A stretch of 64,000 bases of DNA from JAIBJN01 sp963699495 (GTDB taxonomy: Bacteria > Actinomycetota > Thermoleophilia > Gaiellales > Gaiellaceae). The stretch spans positions 248,001-312,000 of the forward strand of contig CAVOUB010000003.1 of the NCBI GenBank assembly GCA_963699495.1, given 5' to 3'. Positions 41,196 to 50,373 of the stretch are shown piece after piece. The notes beneath the pieces are model-generated. The model was not told the DNA's origin. It worked only from the letters and a program-made list of their open reading frames with translations, and searched no databases. The translations under genes were made by a program, and so were the position numbers. The number at the start of each line of letters is the position of its first letter. Positions within the stretch are counted from its first letter, which is position 1.

Positions 41196-41895
41196 CGACC
41201 TGAGCGCCGCCTACGCCCTGGATGCCCTCGACTCCGACGAGCTCGAGGCCTTCGAGGAGCACCTCGCGCGCTGCGCCGAGTGCCGTGAGAACGTGGCCTC
41301 GTTCCAGGCGGCCGCGGCCGAGCTGGCCTACGACGTCGACGCGCCGGCTCCGTCGCCGGTCCTCTGGAACCGCATCCTCACGCAGGCGGCGAGCGAGCGG
41401 CCGACCATCGCCGCCGAGCGGCCTCGCCGCCGCTGGGCGCTCCCGATCGCGGTCGGCGCCGCGGTGGCCGCGGGCTGCGCCTCGCTCGCCCTGGCGTTCT
41501 GGGCGGCCGACCTCTCGCAGCAGGTCGACGACCTCCAGGCGAGCCAGCACCGGGCCGACGAGGTGACAATCATGCTCGCGAACCCGAACGCCGAGCGGAT
41601 CCCGCTCGACGGGGCGAACGGCGTGCTCGTCGTCGACAGCGAGACCCAGGAGGGCTCCCTGCTCCTCTTTGGGCTCGATGAGGCTCCGGCCGGCCACACC
41701 TACGAGGCGTGGGTGATCCAGGGCGACCAGCCGGTCCCGGCAGGCCTCTTCTCGGGCGGCGACGAGCGAGCGACCGTCGTCCCCCTCGGCACGGACGTGC
41801 CCGAGGGCGCCATCGTTGCCGTGACGGTCGAACCGTCCGGCGGCGTCGACCAGCCGACGCAGTCGCCGATCATCACGAGCGAGCAGGCCGCGTAG
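41196..41895 (+). CDS. RskA-like anti-sigma factor, N-terminus probably missing
   Basis: The visible part starts at DLSAAYALDALDSDELEAFE with the zinc anti-sigma motif HLARCAEC. A membrane helix (LPIAVGAAVAAGCASLALAFW) follows, then the extracytoplasmic RskA domain (GHTYEAWVIQ, GAIVAVTVEPSGG). Such proteins hold an ECF sigma factor until proteolysis. The open frame extends left into the transporter, but family sequence starts near 41194, so the true start and any partner sigma gene were lost at the junction. Confidence 0.82.
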
Positions 41896-41948
41896 CCCGT
41901 CGGGTCCGGCTCGGAAGCCGACCGGCCGTCGTTAGAATTCGCGACTTC

Positions 41949-44384
41949 GTGCTGCTCGGAAGACGTAGGCGCGGCGCCCCTAGGCGCCCTCGCCGGATCC
42001 GCAAGCTTCGGTTCCTCGCGCTCCTCACCGTCATCGCCTGTGTGATGACGGTGTCGTTCACGTATGGCCTCGTCAGCTCGGTCGCGAGCGAGCTCCCGCA
42101 GCTCGAGCCCGGCAAGGAGCGGCGCACCGAGAGGCTCGGCTACATCTACGCCTCCGATGGGAAGACGGTGCTCGCCGTCCTGCGCGGCTCCGAGAGCCGC
42201 ATCGTCGTCCGCTCGGAGCAGATCTCCCCGGTCATGAAGCAGGCGATCGTCGCTGTCGAGGACCGCCGGTTCTGGGAGCATCGCGGGGTCGACTTCCAGG
42301 GCATGGCGCGCGCGGTCTGGGCCGACGTCCGCTCGCAGGACATCGTCCAGGGCGGCTCGACGATCACGCAGCAGTTCGTCAAGAACCAGTACACGCAGCA
42401 GGAGCGCACGGTGAGCCGCAAGCTCAAGGAGGCGGCGCTCGCCTGGCAGCTCGAGCAGCGCTGGTCGAAGGACCGGATCCTGACGGCGTACCTGAACACG
42501 ATCTACTTCGGGAACGGCGCGTACGGGATCGAGATGGCCTCGCGCGTCTACTTCGACAAGCCCGCCAAGGAGCTCACGCTTCCGGAGAGCGCGCTCCTCG
42601 CAGGCCTTCCGGCGAGCCCGGGCGCCTACGACCCCGCCGTGGACCCCGACGCGGCCAAGGTACGGCGCACGACCGTCCTCCGCCTCATGCTCGAGCAGGG
42701 CCTGATCACGGCCGCCGACTATCGCACCGCCGACGAGTCACCGCTGCCGCGGCCCGAGGACATCGGCCTCCCGGGCTACCGGGGGAAGGTCGGCTACTTC
42801 GCGGAGTACGTGAAGCAGCAGCTGATCCCGTACTACGGCTCCGGCGAGGTCTTCGGCGGTGGGCTCAAGGTCTACACCTCCATCGACCTCGGGCTTCAGC
42901 AGCTCGCGCGCGAGACGATCGACAGGTGGCTGCCCGATCCCAACGGCCCGCAGGCCGCACTCGTCGCGATCGACCCGCGGGACGGCCGGGTGCTGGCGAT
43001 GTACGGCGGCGCGAACTTCCGCAAGAGCCAGTTCAACCTCGCAGTCCAGGGCCAGCGGCAGACAGGGTCGGCGTTCAAGCCGTTCGTGCTGACGACGGCC
43101 GTCGAGCAGGGCATCTCGCCCCAGACGGTCTTCACGTCCGAACCGACCGTCATCAACCTCGGGGACAAGCTCTGGTCCGTGAACAACTACGAAGGCTCCT
43201 ACCTCGGGCCGATCGACCTGCAGGAGGCGACGATCCATTCCGACAACTCGGTCTACGCGCAACTGACCGCGCAGGTCGGGCCGAAGAACGTCGCCAACAT
43301 GGCGAACCGGCTCGGCGTCACGCGCCAGCTCGACGACTACTTCGCCATCGGGCTCGGAGTCGAGGCCGTCAGCCCGCTCGAGATGGCCCGTGCCTTCGCC
43401 AGCCTTGCCAACGGGGGCGAGCGCGTCGACGGATCGGTGCTCGGGAACGTGCCGCGGGCCGTCCTGCGCGTCGAGGAAGCCGGCCGCCGAGCGGACTCGA
43501 ACGATGCGGTCGCCAAGAAGGTACTCGACCCCAACGACGCCGCCATGGTCACCTCGATCCTCCAGCGCGTCGTGACGGAGGGAACCGGCCATCGCGCGGC
43601 CCTTGCGGACCGGCCGGTCGCCGGCAAGACCGGGACGACCGAGAACTACGGTGACGCGTGGTTCGTCGGCTACACGCCCCAGCTCGCCGTCGCCGTCTGG
43701 GTGGGATACGCGGACAGGCTCCAACCGATGGAGACGGAGTTCGAGGGCGATCCCGTCGCGGGAGGCACGCTTCCCGCGCTCATCTGGCAGGCCTTTGCGA
43801 AACGGGCGCTCGCTCACCTCGACGAGCCGCCGGAGAGCTTCCCCTACCCGTCCTACGACCAGGTCGTGCCTCTGCAGGTCGTCAACCGGAACAACAAGGT
43901 GCTCCTGGACAACGGAAACTGCCGCGGGTCCCGGCAGATCCTCTACTTCGTCGGCTCGGGCCCGGACGCGGAGGCCACGTGTAAGCCGAACGAGGTCGAC
44001 GTCCCCAACGTCATCGGCTCGAACCTGACCGAGGCGAAGGCCCGGCTCTACTCGATGCCGCTGACCGCGGACGTCATCTGGCGACCGGCGAAGCCGGGCC
44101 AGAAGCTCGGCCGCGTCATCGACCAGAAGCCGAAGTCGGGGACGCTCTCCTCCTGGAGCACGGTCCGGATCTTCCTCCCCCGAGCCGGCAACGGCAGGGT
44201 CCCGGACGTGGTCGGCATGAACATCGCGAAGGCCCGAAGGAAGCTTGCCAACCGCCGCCTGGCGGGCGTCGTTCAGATCTACGTGGACGGCGGGCGCCCG
44301 GGGGTCGTCGTCGCGCAGTTCCCGCGCGCCGGCCTCGCGGCGACGCGGAACATGACCGTGCGCCTCGTCGTCTCTCGCGGTTGA
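41949..44384 (+). CDS. Class A penicillin-binding protein with PASTA domains
   Basis: 811 residues from GTG 41949. A basic N-terminus and one membrane helix (FLALLTVIACVMTVSFTYG) lead to the glycosyltransferase domain (VAVEDRRFWEHRGVDF, GGSTITQQFVKN). The transpeptidase has its serine in GSAFKPF, SDN in HSDNSVYAQL and KTG in VAGKTGTTENYG. Two PASTA domains end the protein (DVPNVIGSNLTEAKARL and RVPDVVGMNIAKARRKL). It polymerises and cross-links peptidoglycan. Confidence 0.95.
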   Translation: MLLGRRRRGAPRRPRRIRKLRFLALLTVIACVMTVSFTYGLVSSVASELPQLEPGKERRTERLGYIYASDGKTVLAVLRGSESRIVVRSEQISPVMKQAIVAVEDRRFWEHRGVDFQGMARAVWADVRSQDIVQGGSTITQQFVKNQYTQQERTVSRKLKEAALAWQLEQRWSKDRILTAYLNTIYFGNGAYGIEMASRVYFDKPAKELTLPESALLAGLPASPGAYDPAVDPDAAKVRRTTVLRLMLEQGLITAADYRTADESPLPRPEDIGLPGYRGKVGYFAEYVKQQLIPYYGSGEVFGGGLKVYTSIDLGLQQLARETIDRWLPDPNGPQAALVAIDPRDGRVLAMYGGANFRKSQFNLAVQGQRQTGSAFKPFVLTTAVEQGISPQTVFTSEPTVINLGDKLWSVNNYEGSYLGPIDLQEATIHSDNSVYAQLTAQVGPKNVANMANRLGVTRQLDDYFAIGLGVEAVSPLEMARAFASLANGGERVDGSVLGNVPRAVLRVEEAGRRADSNDAVAKKVLDPNDAAMVTSILQRVVTEGTGHRAALADRPVAGKTGTTENYGDAWFVGYTPQLAVAVWVGYADRLQPMETEFEGDPVAGGTLPALIWQAFAKRALAHLDEPPESFPYPSYDQVVPLQVVNRNNKVLLDNGNCRGSRQILYFVGSGPDAEATCKPNEVDVPNVIGSNLTEAKARLYSMPLTADVIWRPAKPGQKLGRVIDQKPKSGTLSSWSTVRIFLPRAGNGRVPDVVGMNIAKARRKLANRRLAGVVQIYVDGGRPGVVVAQFPRAGLAATRNMTVRLVVSRG

Positions 44385-44431
44385 CGAGCAGGTCTCGCCG
44401 GTGACACAGTCCGCCGGCACAAGGAGGTGCA

Positions 44432-44836
44432 ATGGAAGCGTCTGTCGTCGCAACCCCGTCCGGCAACACCGGCCCGCTCGGGCACCCTCGTGGAATCGGC
44501 TTCGGGATCCTGCTGTACATCGTCACCCTCGGCTTCTACAGCTGGTACTGGGTCTACAAGACCGCGGAGGAGATGGGCAAGCACACGGGAGAGGGTCTCG
44601 GTGGAGTGCTCGCCCTCGTCATCTGGATCCTCCTCACCCCGGTGATGGCGTTCGTGATCCCCTCGGAGCTCGGGAAGATGTACCGCAAGGACGGGCAGGA
44701 GCCGCCGGTCTCGGGGTGGACTGGGCTCTGGCTGTTCCCGTTCGGAGTCTTCCTGATTCCGGCGATCGTCTGGTTCGTGAAGGTCCAGGGCGCGTTGAAC
44801 CGGTACTGGGAGGCGAAGGGCGCCACGGCAGCCTAG
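44432..44836 (+). CDS. DUF4234 membrane protein
   Basis: 134 residues from ATG 44432 with AAGGAGG. Three or four hydrophobic segments (FGILLYIVTLGFYSWYWVY, GVLALVIWILLTPVMAFVI, WLFPFGVFLIPAIVWFV) match DUF4234. Function unknown. Its TAG stop is inside the left arm of repeat copy A. Confidence 0.8.
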   Translation: MEASVVATPSGNTGPLGHPRGIGFGILLYIVTLGFYSWYWVYKTAEEMGKHTGEGLGGVLALVIWILLTPVMAFVIPSELGKMYRKDGQEPPVSGWTGLWLFPFGVFLIPAIVWFVKVQGALNRYWEAKGATAA

Positions 44837-45000
44837 GAGGGTTTGGCGGAATGTCGCTCGTCGCCGGGGTGCGATGGTCGTTCCGAGGCAAGGACGCAGG
44901 GAGTGCTCGTAGCGACGAGCTACGGGCGCGACCGAGGACGCAGCATCGGGGCGAGCAGCGCGGCCCGGCGGCACAGCCGGATTTCGTCAAACCCTCCTAG
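44833..45000 (+). repeat. Structured intergenic repeat, copy A
   Basis: Outer arms CTAGGAGGGTTTGGCGGAAT (44833-44852) and ATTTCGTCAAACCCTCCTAG (44981-45000) pair over 20 bp with two G-U wobbles. Inside, GTCGCCGGG pairs with CCCGGCGGC. The core holds GGACGCAG boxes (44892-44899, 44936-44943) around a hairpin CGTAGC-GACGA-GCTACG (44908-44924). It lies exactly between two convergent stop codons. Confidence 0.8.
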
Positions 45001-45557
45001 AGCCTGCGGCTGAGGAAGCGTGAGCCCGCGAGCCCGTAGCGCCATGGGAGGTCCGCCGCGCGCGTGATTCCCACCCGGAGGCCGCACGCCACCTCGACGG
45101 CGTGCTCCGCCGCCTGCAGCTCGAACGGCGGGCGGTCGAGCTCGTGCCCGTCGAGCGCGCCCGTCACGCCGAGCGCCTGACACAGGCGCCCCGGCCCGGC
45201 GCAGAGGAGGCGTTCGGCGTCGACTCCGCGCCGGGCGCGCATCCGCTCCCGCCCGGCGGTCGGCTCGAGCGCCCGCACGAGAATCGCCTCGGCTACGCCC
45301 TCGCCTGCGCAGACGAGGTTCAGGCACCAGTGGACGCCGTAGGAGCGGTAGACGTAGGCGTGGCCCGCCGGCCCGAACATCGCGCGGTTGCGCGGCGTCG
45401 GGCCGCGATAGCCGTGGCTGGCGGGATCGTCCGGCGCGTAGGCCTCCACCTCGACGATCCGCCCGCCGACACCGTCGACGAGCAGCGTGCAGCCGACCAG
45501 CTCGGGAGCGACCTCGTGGACGCTGCGCGCGAAGAACTCGCGCGTGAGAGTGGTCAA
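44997..45557 (-). CDS. DNA-3-methyladenine glycosylase (MPG family)
   Basis: 186 residues from TTG 45557. The sequence TREFFARSVHEVAPELVGCTL, EVEAYAPDDPASHGYRG, RNRAMFGPAGHAYVYRSYG and LCAGPGRLCQALG follows the alkyladenine glycosylase family. It removes alkylated purines in base-excision repair. The TTG overlaps the TGA that ends the RemA-like gene once an indel is allowed. Confidence 0.88.
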   Translation of the reverse strand: MTTLTREFFARSVHEVAPELVGCTLLVDGVGGRIVEVEAYAPDDPASHGYRGPTPRNRAMFGPAGHAYVYRSYGVHWCLNLVCAGEGVAEAILVRALEPTAGRERMRARRGVDAERLLCAGPGRLCQALGVTGALDGHELDRPPFELQAAEHAVEVACGLRVGITRAADLPWRYGLAGSRFLSRRL

Positions 45558-45914
45558 AAGAGCTGTTCGGCCTCGGCCGGCCTGGCGCTGTGCCTCGAGG
45601 AGCTTGCGGGCCCGCCGGCCGAGGTCGCCCAGGTCTACGCGTCCCTTGTCGGCGTCCTCGGCGATCCGTTCCGCGAACGCCAGCGCCTCGTCGAGGAGGC
45701 GCGAGCCGGCGGCGACGTCCTGGCCCATCTCGTGCAGGATCGTCCGCTCGGTGCGGCTGGCGACGATCGCGTCCGAGATGCCGTCCACCCAGACCAGCGT
45801 CCGCTTGCCTCCGCCCCGGTCCTCGCCGCGGATCGGCTCGAGAGCGTAGATCTTGTCCGCGCGGGCGTACTTGCCGAAGCCGAGGAAGACCATGCGGGGC
45901 GCGACGTCCGCCAT
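45554..45914 (-). CDS. RemA-like (DUF370) protein, probably frameshifted
   Basis: ATG 45914 begins MADVAPRMVFLGFGKYARAD, then KIYALEPIRGEDRGGGKRTL, VWVDGISDAIVASRTERTIL, which follows the RemA/DUF370 pattern of DNA-binding regulators first known for biofilm matrix genes. An extra helical C-terminus (RLLDEALAFAERIAED) follows. The frame stays open into the glycosylase; a one-base slip near 45580 gives a natural end EAEQLF-stop instead. Confidence 0.65.
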
Positions 45915-46078
45915 GCGGGGATTATCGCAAGCGGGAGGACGGGCCAGCGGCCACGCGTCCCGCCTGCCATCTTCACGCGCCCCCGGGAAAAGGGAGACCC
46001 ACCTCCCCGACCCATGGCTCGAGCCTATCGCCGAGCCATGCACACGTGGGAAGCGCAACCGTGCCGAAAGAGTGCCGG

Positions 46079-47197
46079 CTAGCCGAGCGCCCGGGCCAGG
46101 GCGTGAACCACGCGCTCCTGGTCCTCCGCCGGCAGGCGCGAGTGGAACGGCAGCGCCAAGGTCCGCGCGCTCGCATCCTCGGAAACCGGGAGCATGCCCT
46201 CGCGGTAGCCGAAGCGCTCGCGGTGGTACGGCTGCAGGTGGATCGAGGGCAGGTACGGCTTCGAGGCCACGCCCTCCTCCGCCAAGCGGGCCATGACGCC
46301 GTTCCGATCGGTCCCGCGGGCGAGCGTGATCACGTAGACGAACCAGGAGCGACGGTGCTCGGGGTCGTCCGGCAGCGGCGGTTGCACACCGTCGACGCGG
46401 CCCAGGAGCTCTGCGTAGCGAGCGGCGACGTCGGCGCGGGCGGCGAGGATCTCGTCCAGCCGCTCGAGCTGGGCCAGGCCGAGTGCTGCCGAGAGGTCGT
46501 CAAGGCGGTAGTTGTAGCCCAGATGGGAGTGCGTCAGCCATTCGCCGGAGTCGCTGCGGCCCTGGTTGGAGAGGCTCTTCAGGAGCGACCACTCCTCCTC
46601 GGAGGAGACCGCGACGGCTCCCCCCTCCCCCGTCGTCATCTGCTTGTTCGGGTAGAACGCGAAGACGGCCGGGCGGCCCGAGGAGCCCACCGGTCGGCCG
46701 CGGTACTCGGCGCCGAGCGCTTCGCACGCGTCCTCGACGATCGCGAGTCCGTGGCGCTCCGCAATTGCCTCGAGCTCGGCCAGCTCGGCCGGGTATCCGA
46801 AGATGTGGACGGGCAGGATCGCCTTCGTCCGCGGCGTGATCGCCGCCTCGACGGCGGCCGGGTCGAGGTTCAGTGTCCTCGGGTCGATGTCGGCGAACAC
46901 CGGCGTCGCGCCCTCGTAGAGGACGCAGTTCGCCGAGGCCACGAAGGAGAAGGGCGTCGTCACCACCTCGTCGCCGGGACCGATCCCCGCAAGCCGCATG
47001 CAGAGGTGCAGGCCCGCGGTTCCGCTCGACAGCGCGGCGACGTAGGGCGCGCCCACGCGCGCGGCGAGGGCCTCCTCGAAGCGGTCGACCATCGGCCCGA
47101 GCGAGAGCCGGCCCGAGCGGAGCGCTTCGAGCACGAGCTCCTCCTCGCGCCCGTCGATCCAGGGCGCGGAAAGACCGATCGGGCTGGTCGAGCTCAG
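46079..47197 (-). CDS. DegT/DnrJ/EryC1 family aminotransferase
   Basis: About 372 residues (SSTSPIGLSAPWIDGREEEL at the start). PLP features: ALSSGTAGLHLCMR, VEDACEALGAEYRGRPVG, and the lysine in FYPNKQMTTGEGG. Such enzymes aminate keto-sugars for surface polysaccharides or antibiotics. No ATG, GTG or TTG lies at the start; a CTG at 47197 overlapping the ilvE stop is the nearest. No sugar-pathway genes are adjacent. Confidence 0.88.
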   Translation of the reverse strand: MSSTSPIGLSAPWIDGREEELVLEALRSGRLSLGPMVDRFEEALAARVGAPYVAALSSGTAGLHLCMRLAGIGPGDEVVTTPFSFVASANCVLYEGATPVFADIDPRTLNLDPAAVEAAITPRTKAILPVHIFGYPAELAELEAIAERHGLAIVEDACEALGAEYRGRPVGSSGRPAVFAFYPNKQMTTGEGGAVAVSSEEEWSLLKSLSNQGRSDSGEWLTHSHLGYNYRLDDLSAALGLAQLERLDEILAARADVAARYAELLGRVDGVQPPLPDDPEHRRSWFVYVITLARGTDRNGVMARLAEEGVASKPYLPSIHLQPYHRERFGYREGMLPVSEDASARTLALPFHSRLPAEDQERVVHALARALG

Positions 47198-48129
47198 GAT
47201 CCCGGCGCGGCCGGAGTCTTCTCCGCGTACTCGAGCCACCGCGAGAAGCGTTCGTCGCGACCGCGGACGACCTCGAAGAAGACGTCCTGGATCGCCTTTG
47301 TCACCGGGCCCGGGTCGCCGATCTCGTGGTCGTCGACCGAGCGGACCGGCGTGACCTCCGCCGCGGTGCCGCACATGAAGAGCTCGTCGGCGACGTAGAG
47401 GTCGGAGCGGATCAGCTTCCGCTCGTGCACCGCGTACCCCAGCGTCTGGGCGATCTCGATCACGGCCTGACGGGTGATCCCCGGGAGGATGGAGGCGGAG
47501 AGGTCCGGTGTCGAGATGATCTCGTCCTTGACGACGAAGATGTTCTCGCCCGAGCCGTCGGCGACGTAACCGTCGTCGGTGAGGAGGATGGCCTCCTCGT
47601 AACCGGCGCGAGTGGCCTCGATCACGGCGAGCATCGAGTTGAGGTAGATGCCGGTGGCCTTGGCCGCGTGCGGGATCGTGTTCGGCCCGACGCGCTTCCA
47701 CGAGGACACCTTGGCGCGGATGCCCTTCGCGAGGGCGTCCTCGCCGAGATAGGCGCCCCACGGCCAGGTCATGAGGACGACGTCGACGGGGTTCGTGCCT
47801 GGATGGACTCCGAGCTCCCCGAAACCGTAGAACGCGATCGGGCGCAGGTAGCACTCGCTGAGGCCGTTCACCCCGATCAGCTCGTGGGTCGCCAGGCGCA
47901 GCTCCTCGACGGAATACGGCAGCTCCATGTGCAGAAGCGCAGCGGACTGGTGCAGGCGCTTGAGGTGGTCGGTGAGGCGGAACACCGCGGGACCTGCATC
48001 GGTCTCGTAGCAACGGATCCCCTCGAACACCCCGGAGCCGTAATGGAGCCCGTGCGCGCCGACGTGCACGGTCGCGTCAGCCCAGTCGACGAGCTCTCCG
48101 TTCATCCAGATCTTCTCGGTCGCCTTCAT
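47194..48129 (-). CDS. ilvE: Branched-chain amino acid aminotransferase
   Basis: 311 residues from ATG 48129 (MKATEKIWMNGELVDWADAT). Fold-type IV PLP enzyme: HYGSGVFEGIRCY, the Lys in GPNTIPHAAKATGIYLNSM, and DGYVADGSGENIFVV. It transfers amino groups between glutamate and branched-chain 2-oxoacids. The long open frame upstream of DegT on this strand is a shadow of this gene. Confidence 0.93.
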   Translation of the reverse strand: MKATEKIWMNGELVDWADATVHVGAHGLHYGSGVFEGIRCYETDAGPAVFRLTDHLKRLHQSAALLHMELPYSVEELRLATHELIGVNGLSECYLRPIAFYGFGELGVHPGTNPVDVVLMTWPWGAYLGEDALAKGIRAKVSSWKRVGPNTIPHAAKATGIYLNSMLAVIEATRAGYEEAILLTDDGYVADGSGENIFVVKDEIISTPDLSASILPGITRQAVIEIAQTLGYAVHERKLIRSDLYVADELFMCGTAAEVTPVRSVDDHEIGDPGPVTKAIQDVFFEVVRGRDERFSRWLEYAEKTPAAPGS

Positions 48130-48139
48130 GGATCGAAGG

Positions 48140-48658
48140 TTACTCCACGGTGAGTTGGGCGGGGCGCGCACGCGCCAACCGGGCCAGGTCGCTCGGAGCG
48201 AGCGATGCCATGTGCCGGTCCGAGCCGGCGCCGATCCAGACGACCTCGTGGCCGAGGAGCGTGCGCTCGATCAGCACCGTCTCGATACCGGGCAGCGGGA
48301 AGGGTGCGACGCCTCCTGGCGGAAAGCCGGTCAGCCCCTCGACCGCGTCCGCGCCGACCGCCTTCACGCGCTCGCAGCCTGCGGCCGCGCCGATCCTCGC
48401 AGTGTCGGCGCGGGCGTCGCCCGGGACCATGACGACGATCGCGCGCCCGTCGCACGAGAAGACGAGCGACTTCACGATCTGCTCGATCGGCGCCCCGGTC
48501 GCCTTGGCGGCGTCGGCTGCCGTCGGCGTGCCGTCGACGAACTCTTCGATCCGGGCCTCGACGCGGCTCTCCCGGAGCACGGCTGCGACCCGTTGGACGG
48601 CCTCGGGCCAGTCGTCAGGAGGGCTCGTCTCCCTCTCCTTGCTCGAGGGCGATCGCAC
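48140..48658 (-). CDS. YbaK/EbsC-type aminoacyl-tRNA deacylase
   Basis: About 172 residues. The family pattern is visible: TPTAADAAKATGAPIEQIVK (lysine included), SLVFSCDGRAIVVMVPGDAR, GFPPGGVAPF and GAGSDRHMASLAPSDL. These proteins remove misloaded amino acids from tRNAs, e.g. Cys-tRNAPro. The start overlaps the serA end by 44 bases; a start nearer 48625 is possible. Confidence 0.85.
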   Translation of the reverse strand: MRSPSSKERETSPPDDWPEAVQRVAAVLRESRVEARIEEFVDGTPTAADAAKATGAPIEQIVKSLVFSCDGRAIVVMVPGDARADTARIGAAAGCERVKAVGADAVEGLTGFPPGGVAPFPLPGIETVLIERTLLGHEVVWIGAGSDRHMASLAPSDLARLARARPAQLTVE

Positions 48659-50213
48659 GCGGGTCCATCAGTCCGGGCTCGGAGCGGATCCGGTCGAGGA
48701 CCTCCTCCGGAATCGGGGTGTCCAGGGTGAGGACCATCAGCGCCCGCGAGCGAGGTCGGTTTCGGGAGACGGCCATGTTGGCGATGTTGACCTCCGCCTC
48801 ACCGAGAATCGTCCCCAGGCGACCGATCCGGCCCGGCCGGTCGTCGTTGACGACGAAGAGCATCAGCGGCTCGATCGCGATCTCCACGTCGTAGCCGAGC
48901 GCGCGAACGAGCCGAGGCTCGTCGTCCCTGCCCGTGACCGTGCCGCCGACCATGAACTCCTCCTCCCCGGCGACCGCGGTCACGGTGATGAGATTCTTGA
49001 AGTGACGGGAGGCGCGGCGCTTCTCCTCGCGCACCTCGATGCCGCGCTCCTCGGCCACCAGCGGCGCGTTGACGTAGTTGACCGGCTCCTCGACGCGCCC
49101 TCGAAACGCGCCGTTCAAGGCTGCGACGGTGAGCAGGCGCGTGTCGCGCTCGGCGAGCTCGCCGAGGTAGCGGAAGTCGAGCCGCTCCGCGGTGCCTCCG
49201 GCGAGCTCGATCGCGAGCGCGCCCAGATCTGCCGCGAGCGGGATGAACGGGCCGAGCGCGTCGAGGTCCTCCGCCGCGACGGCCGGGACGTTCAGGGCGT
49301 TCGTGACCACGCCGCCTTCGAGGGCCGCCGCGACCTGCTCTGCGACGATGAGCCCCGCGCGGTCCTGCGCCTCCTGCGTCGAGGCCGCCAGGTGCGGCGT
49401 GACGACGACGTTCGGCAGCTCGAGGAGCGCGCCTGCATAGGGCTCCTCGGCGAAGACATCGAGAGCCGCCCCGGCCACCTTCCCACTCCGCAGGGCTTCG
49501 AGGAGCGCGTCCTCGTCGACAAGCTCGCCGCGGGCGACGTTGACGATGCGGACGCCGTCCTTCATCTTGGCGATCTCGGCACGGCCGATCAGGCCGCGCG
49601 TCTCGGGTGTGAGCGTCGAGTGCAGCGAGACGAAGTCCGCCTCGGCGAACAGGCCCTCCAGGCTCTCGGCCCGCTCCACGCCGAGCTCGCGGAAGCGCTC
49701 CGGGGCGACGTACGGGTCGTACGCGAGCACCCGCATCTCGAAGCCGCGCGCGCGGCGGGCGACCTGTTGTCCGATCCGGCCGAAGCCGATGAGCCCGAGC
49801 GACTTGTCGGCCAGCTCGAGCCCGGCGAAGCGCGACCGCTCCCAGCGGCCCTCCTTGAGGGCGCCGTGCGCCTGCGGAATCTGCCGGGTCAGCGCGAGGA
49901 GGAGGCCGAGCGTGTGCTCGGCCGCCGAGACGACGGTCGACTGGGGGGCGTTGGCGACGACGATCCCGCGCTTCGACGCGGCCGCGAGGTCGACGTTGTC
50001 CACCCCCACACCGGCCCTGCCGATCACCTTCAGCCGCTCGGCGCGCTCGATCAGGTCGGCTGTGAGCTTCGTCGCGCTGCGGATGATGATCGCGTCGTAG
50101 GAGCCGATCTGCGCCGCCAGGTCGCCGTCCGGCACGACGTCGACCTCGAAGCGCTCTCGCAGGAGGTCGATTCCGGCCTCCGCGATCGGCTCCCTGATCA
50201 GAACCCGTTTCAA
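48615..50213 (-). CDS. serA: D-3-phosphoglycerate dehydrogenase
   Basis: 532 residues from TTG 50213 (LKRVLIREPIAEAGIDLL). NAD fold with LGLIGFGRIGQQVARRARG, catalytic Arg in VNVARGELVDEDAL, Glu and His in TPHLAASTQEAQDRAG. The C-terminus has the intervening ASB domain and an ACT domain (FVVNDDRPGRIGRLGTIL) typical of long, serine-inhibited enzymes. It makes the first step of serine synthesis. The start codon lies in the right arm of repeat copy B. Confidence 0.95.
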   Translation of the reverse strand: MKRVLIREPIAEAGIDLLRERFEVDVVPDGDLAAQIGSYDAIIIRSATKLTADLIERAERLKVIGRAGVGVDNVDLAAASKRGIVVANAPQSTVVSAAEHTLGLLLALTRQIPQAHGALKEGRWERSRFAGLELADKSLGLIGFGRIGQQVARRARGFEMRVLAYDPYVAPERFRELGVERAESLEGLFAEADFVSLHSTLTPETRGLIGRAEIAKMKDGVRIVNVARGELVDEDALLEALRSGKVAGAALDVFAEEPYAGALLELPNVVVTPHLAASTQEAQDRAGLIVAEQVAAALEGGVVTNALNVPAVAAEDLDALGPFIPLAADLGALAIELAGGTAERLDFRYLGELAERDTRLLTVAALNGAFRGRVEEPVNYVNAPLVAEERGIEVREEKRRASRHFKNLITVTAVAGEEEFMVGGTVTGRDDEPRLVRALGYDVEIAIEPLMLFVVNDDRPGRIGRLGTILGEAEVNIANMAVSRNRPRSRALMVLTLDTPIPEEVLDRIRSEPGLMDPRAIALEQGEGDEPS

Positions 50214-50365
50214 GACGAAGCCCTGTGCCGCCGGGCCGCCCCGGCCGGCACGATCCTGCGTCCTCGGTTGCGCCCGTAGCCTCCGGTCACGACCGCGCCC
50301 TGCGTCCTTGTCTCGCGCTCGTCCGGCGCACCCCGGCGACGAGGCGTCATCTCGAAACGAGTTCT
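50200..50365 (-). repeat. Structured intergenic repeat, copy B
   Basis: Minus-strand arms AGAACTCGTTTCGAGATGACG (50365-50345, quoted as 20-plus across the bulge) and CGTCTTGAAACGGGTTCT (50217-50200) pair with two wobbles and a two-base bulge. GGACGCAG boxes lie at 50307-50300 and 50263-50256. The internal CTCGTCGCCGGGGTGCG and GCGGCCCGGCGGCACAG match copy A. The arm sequence differs from copy A but is still complementary. Confidence 0.8.
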
Positions 50366-50373
50366 GAGGACTC

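Noticed and set aside
44997..46058. A single RemA-glycosylase fusion protein
   Set aside because: A one-base slip gives a natural stop overlapping a TTG start of the glycosylase, in line with many similar slips in this window.
46079..48013. A 644-residue open frame on the minus strand suggesting an aminotransferase fusion
   Set aside because: The first 270 residues are an out-of-frame reading of ilvE, rich in Arg and Pro; only the DegT part is family sequence.
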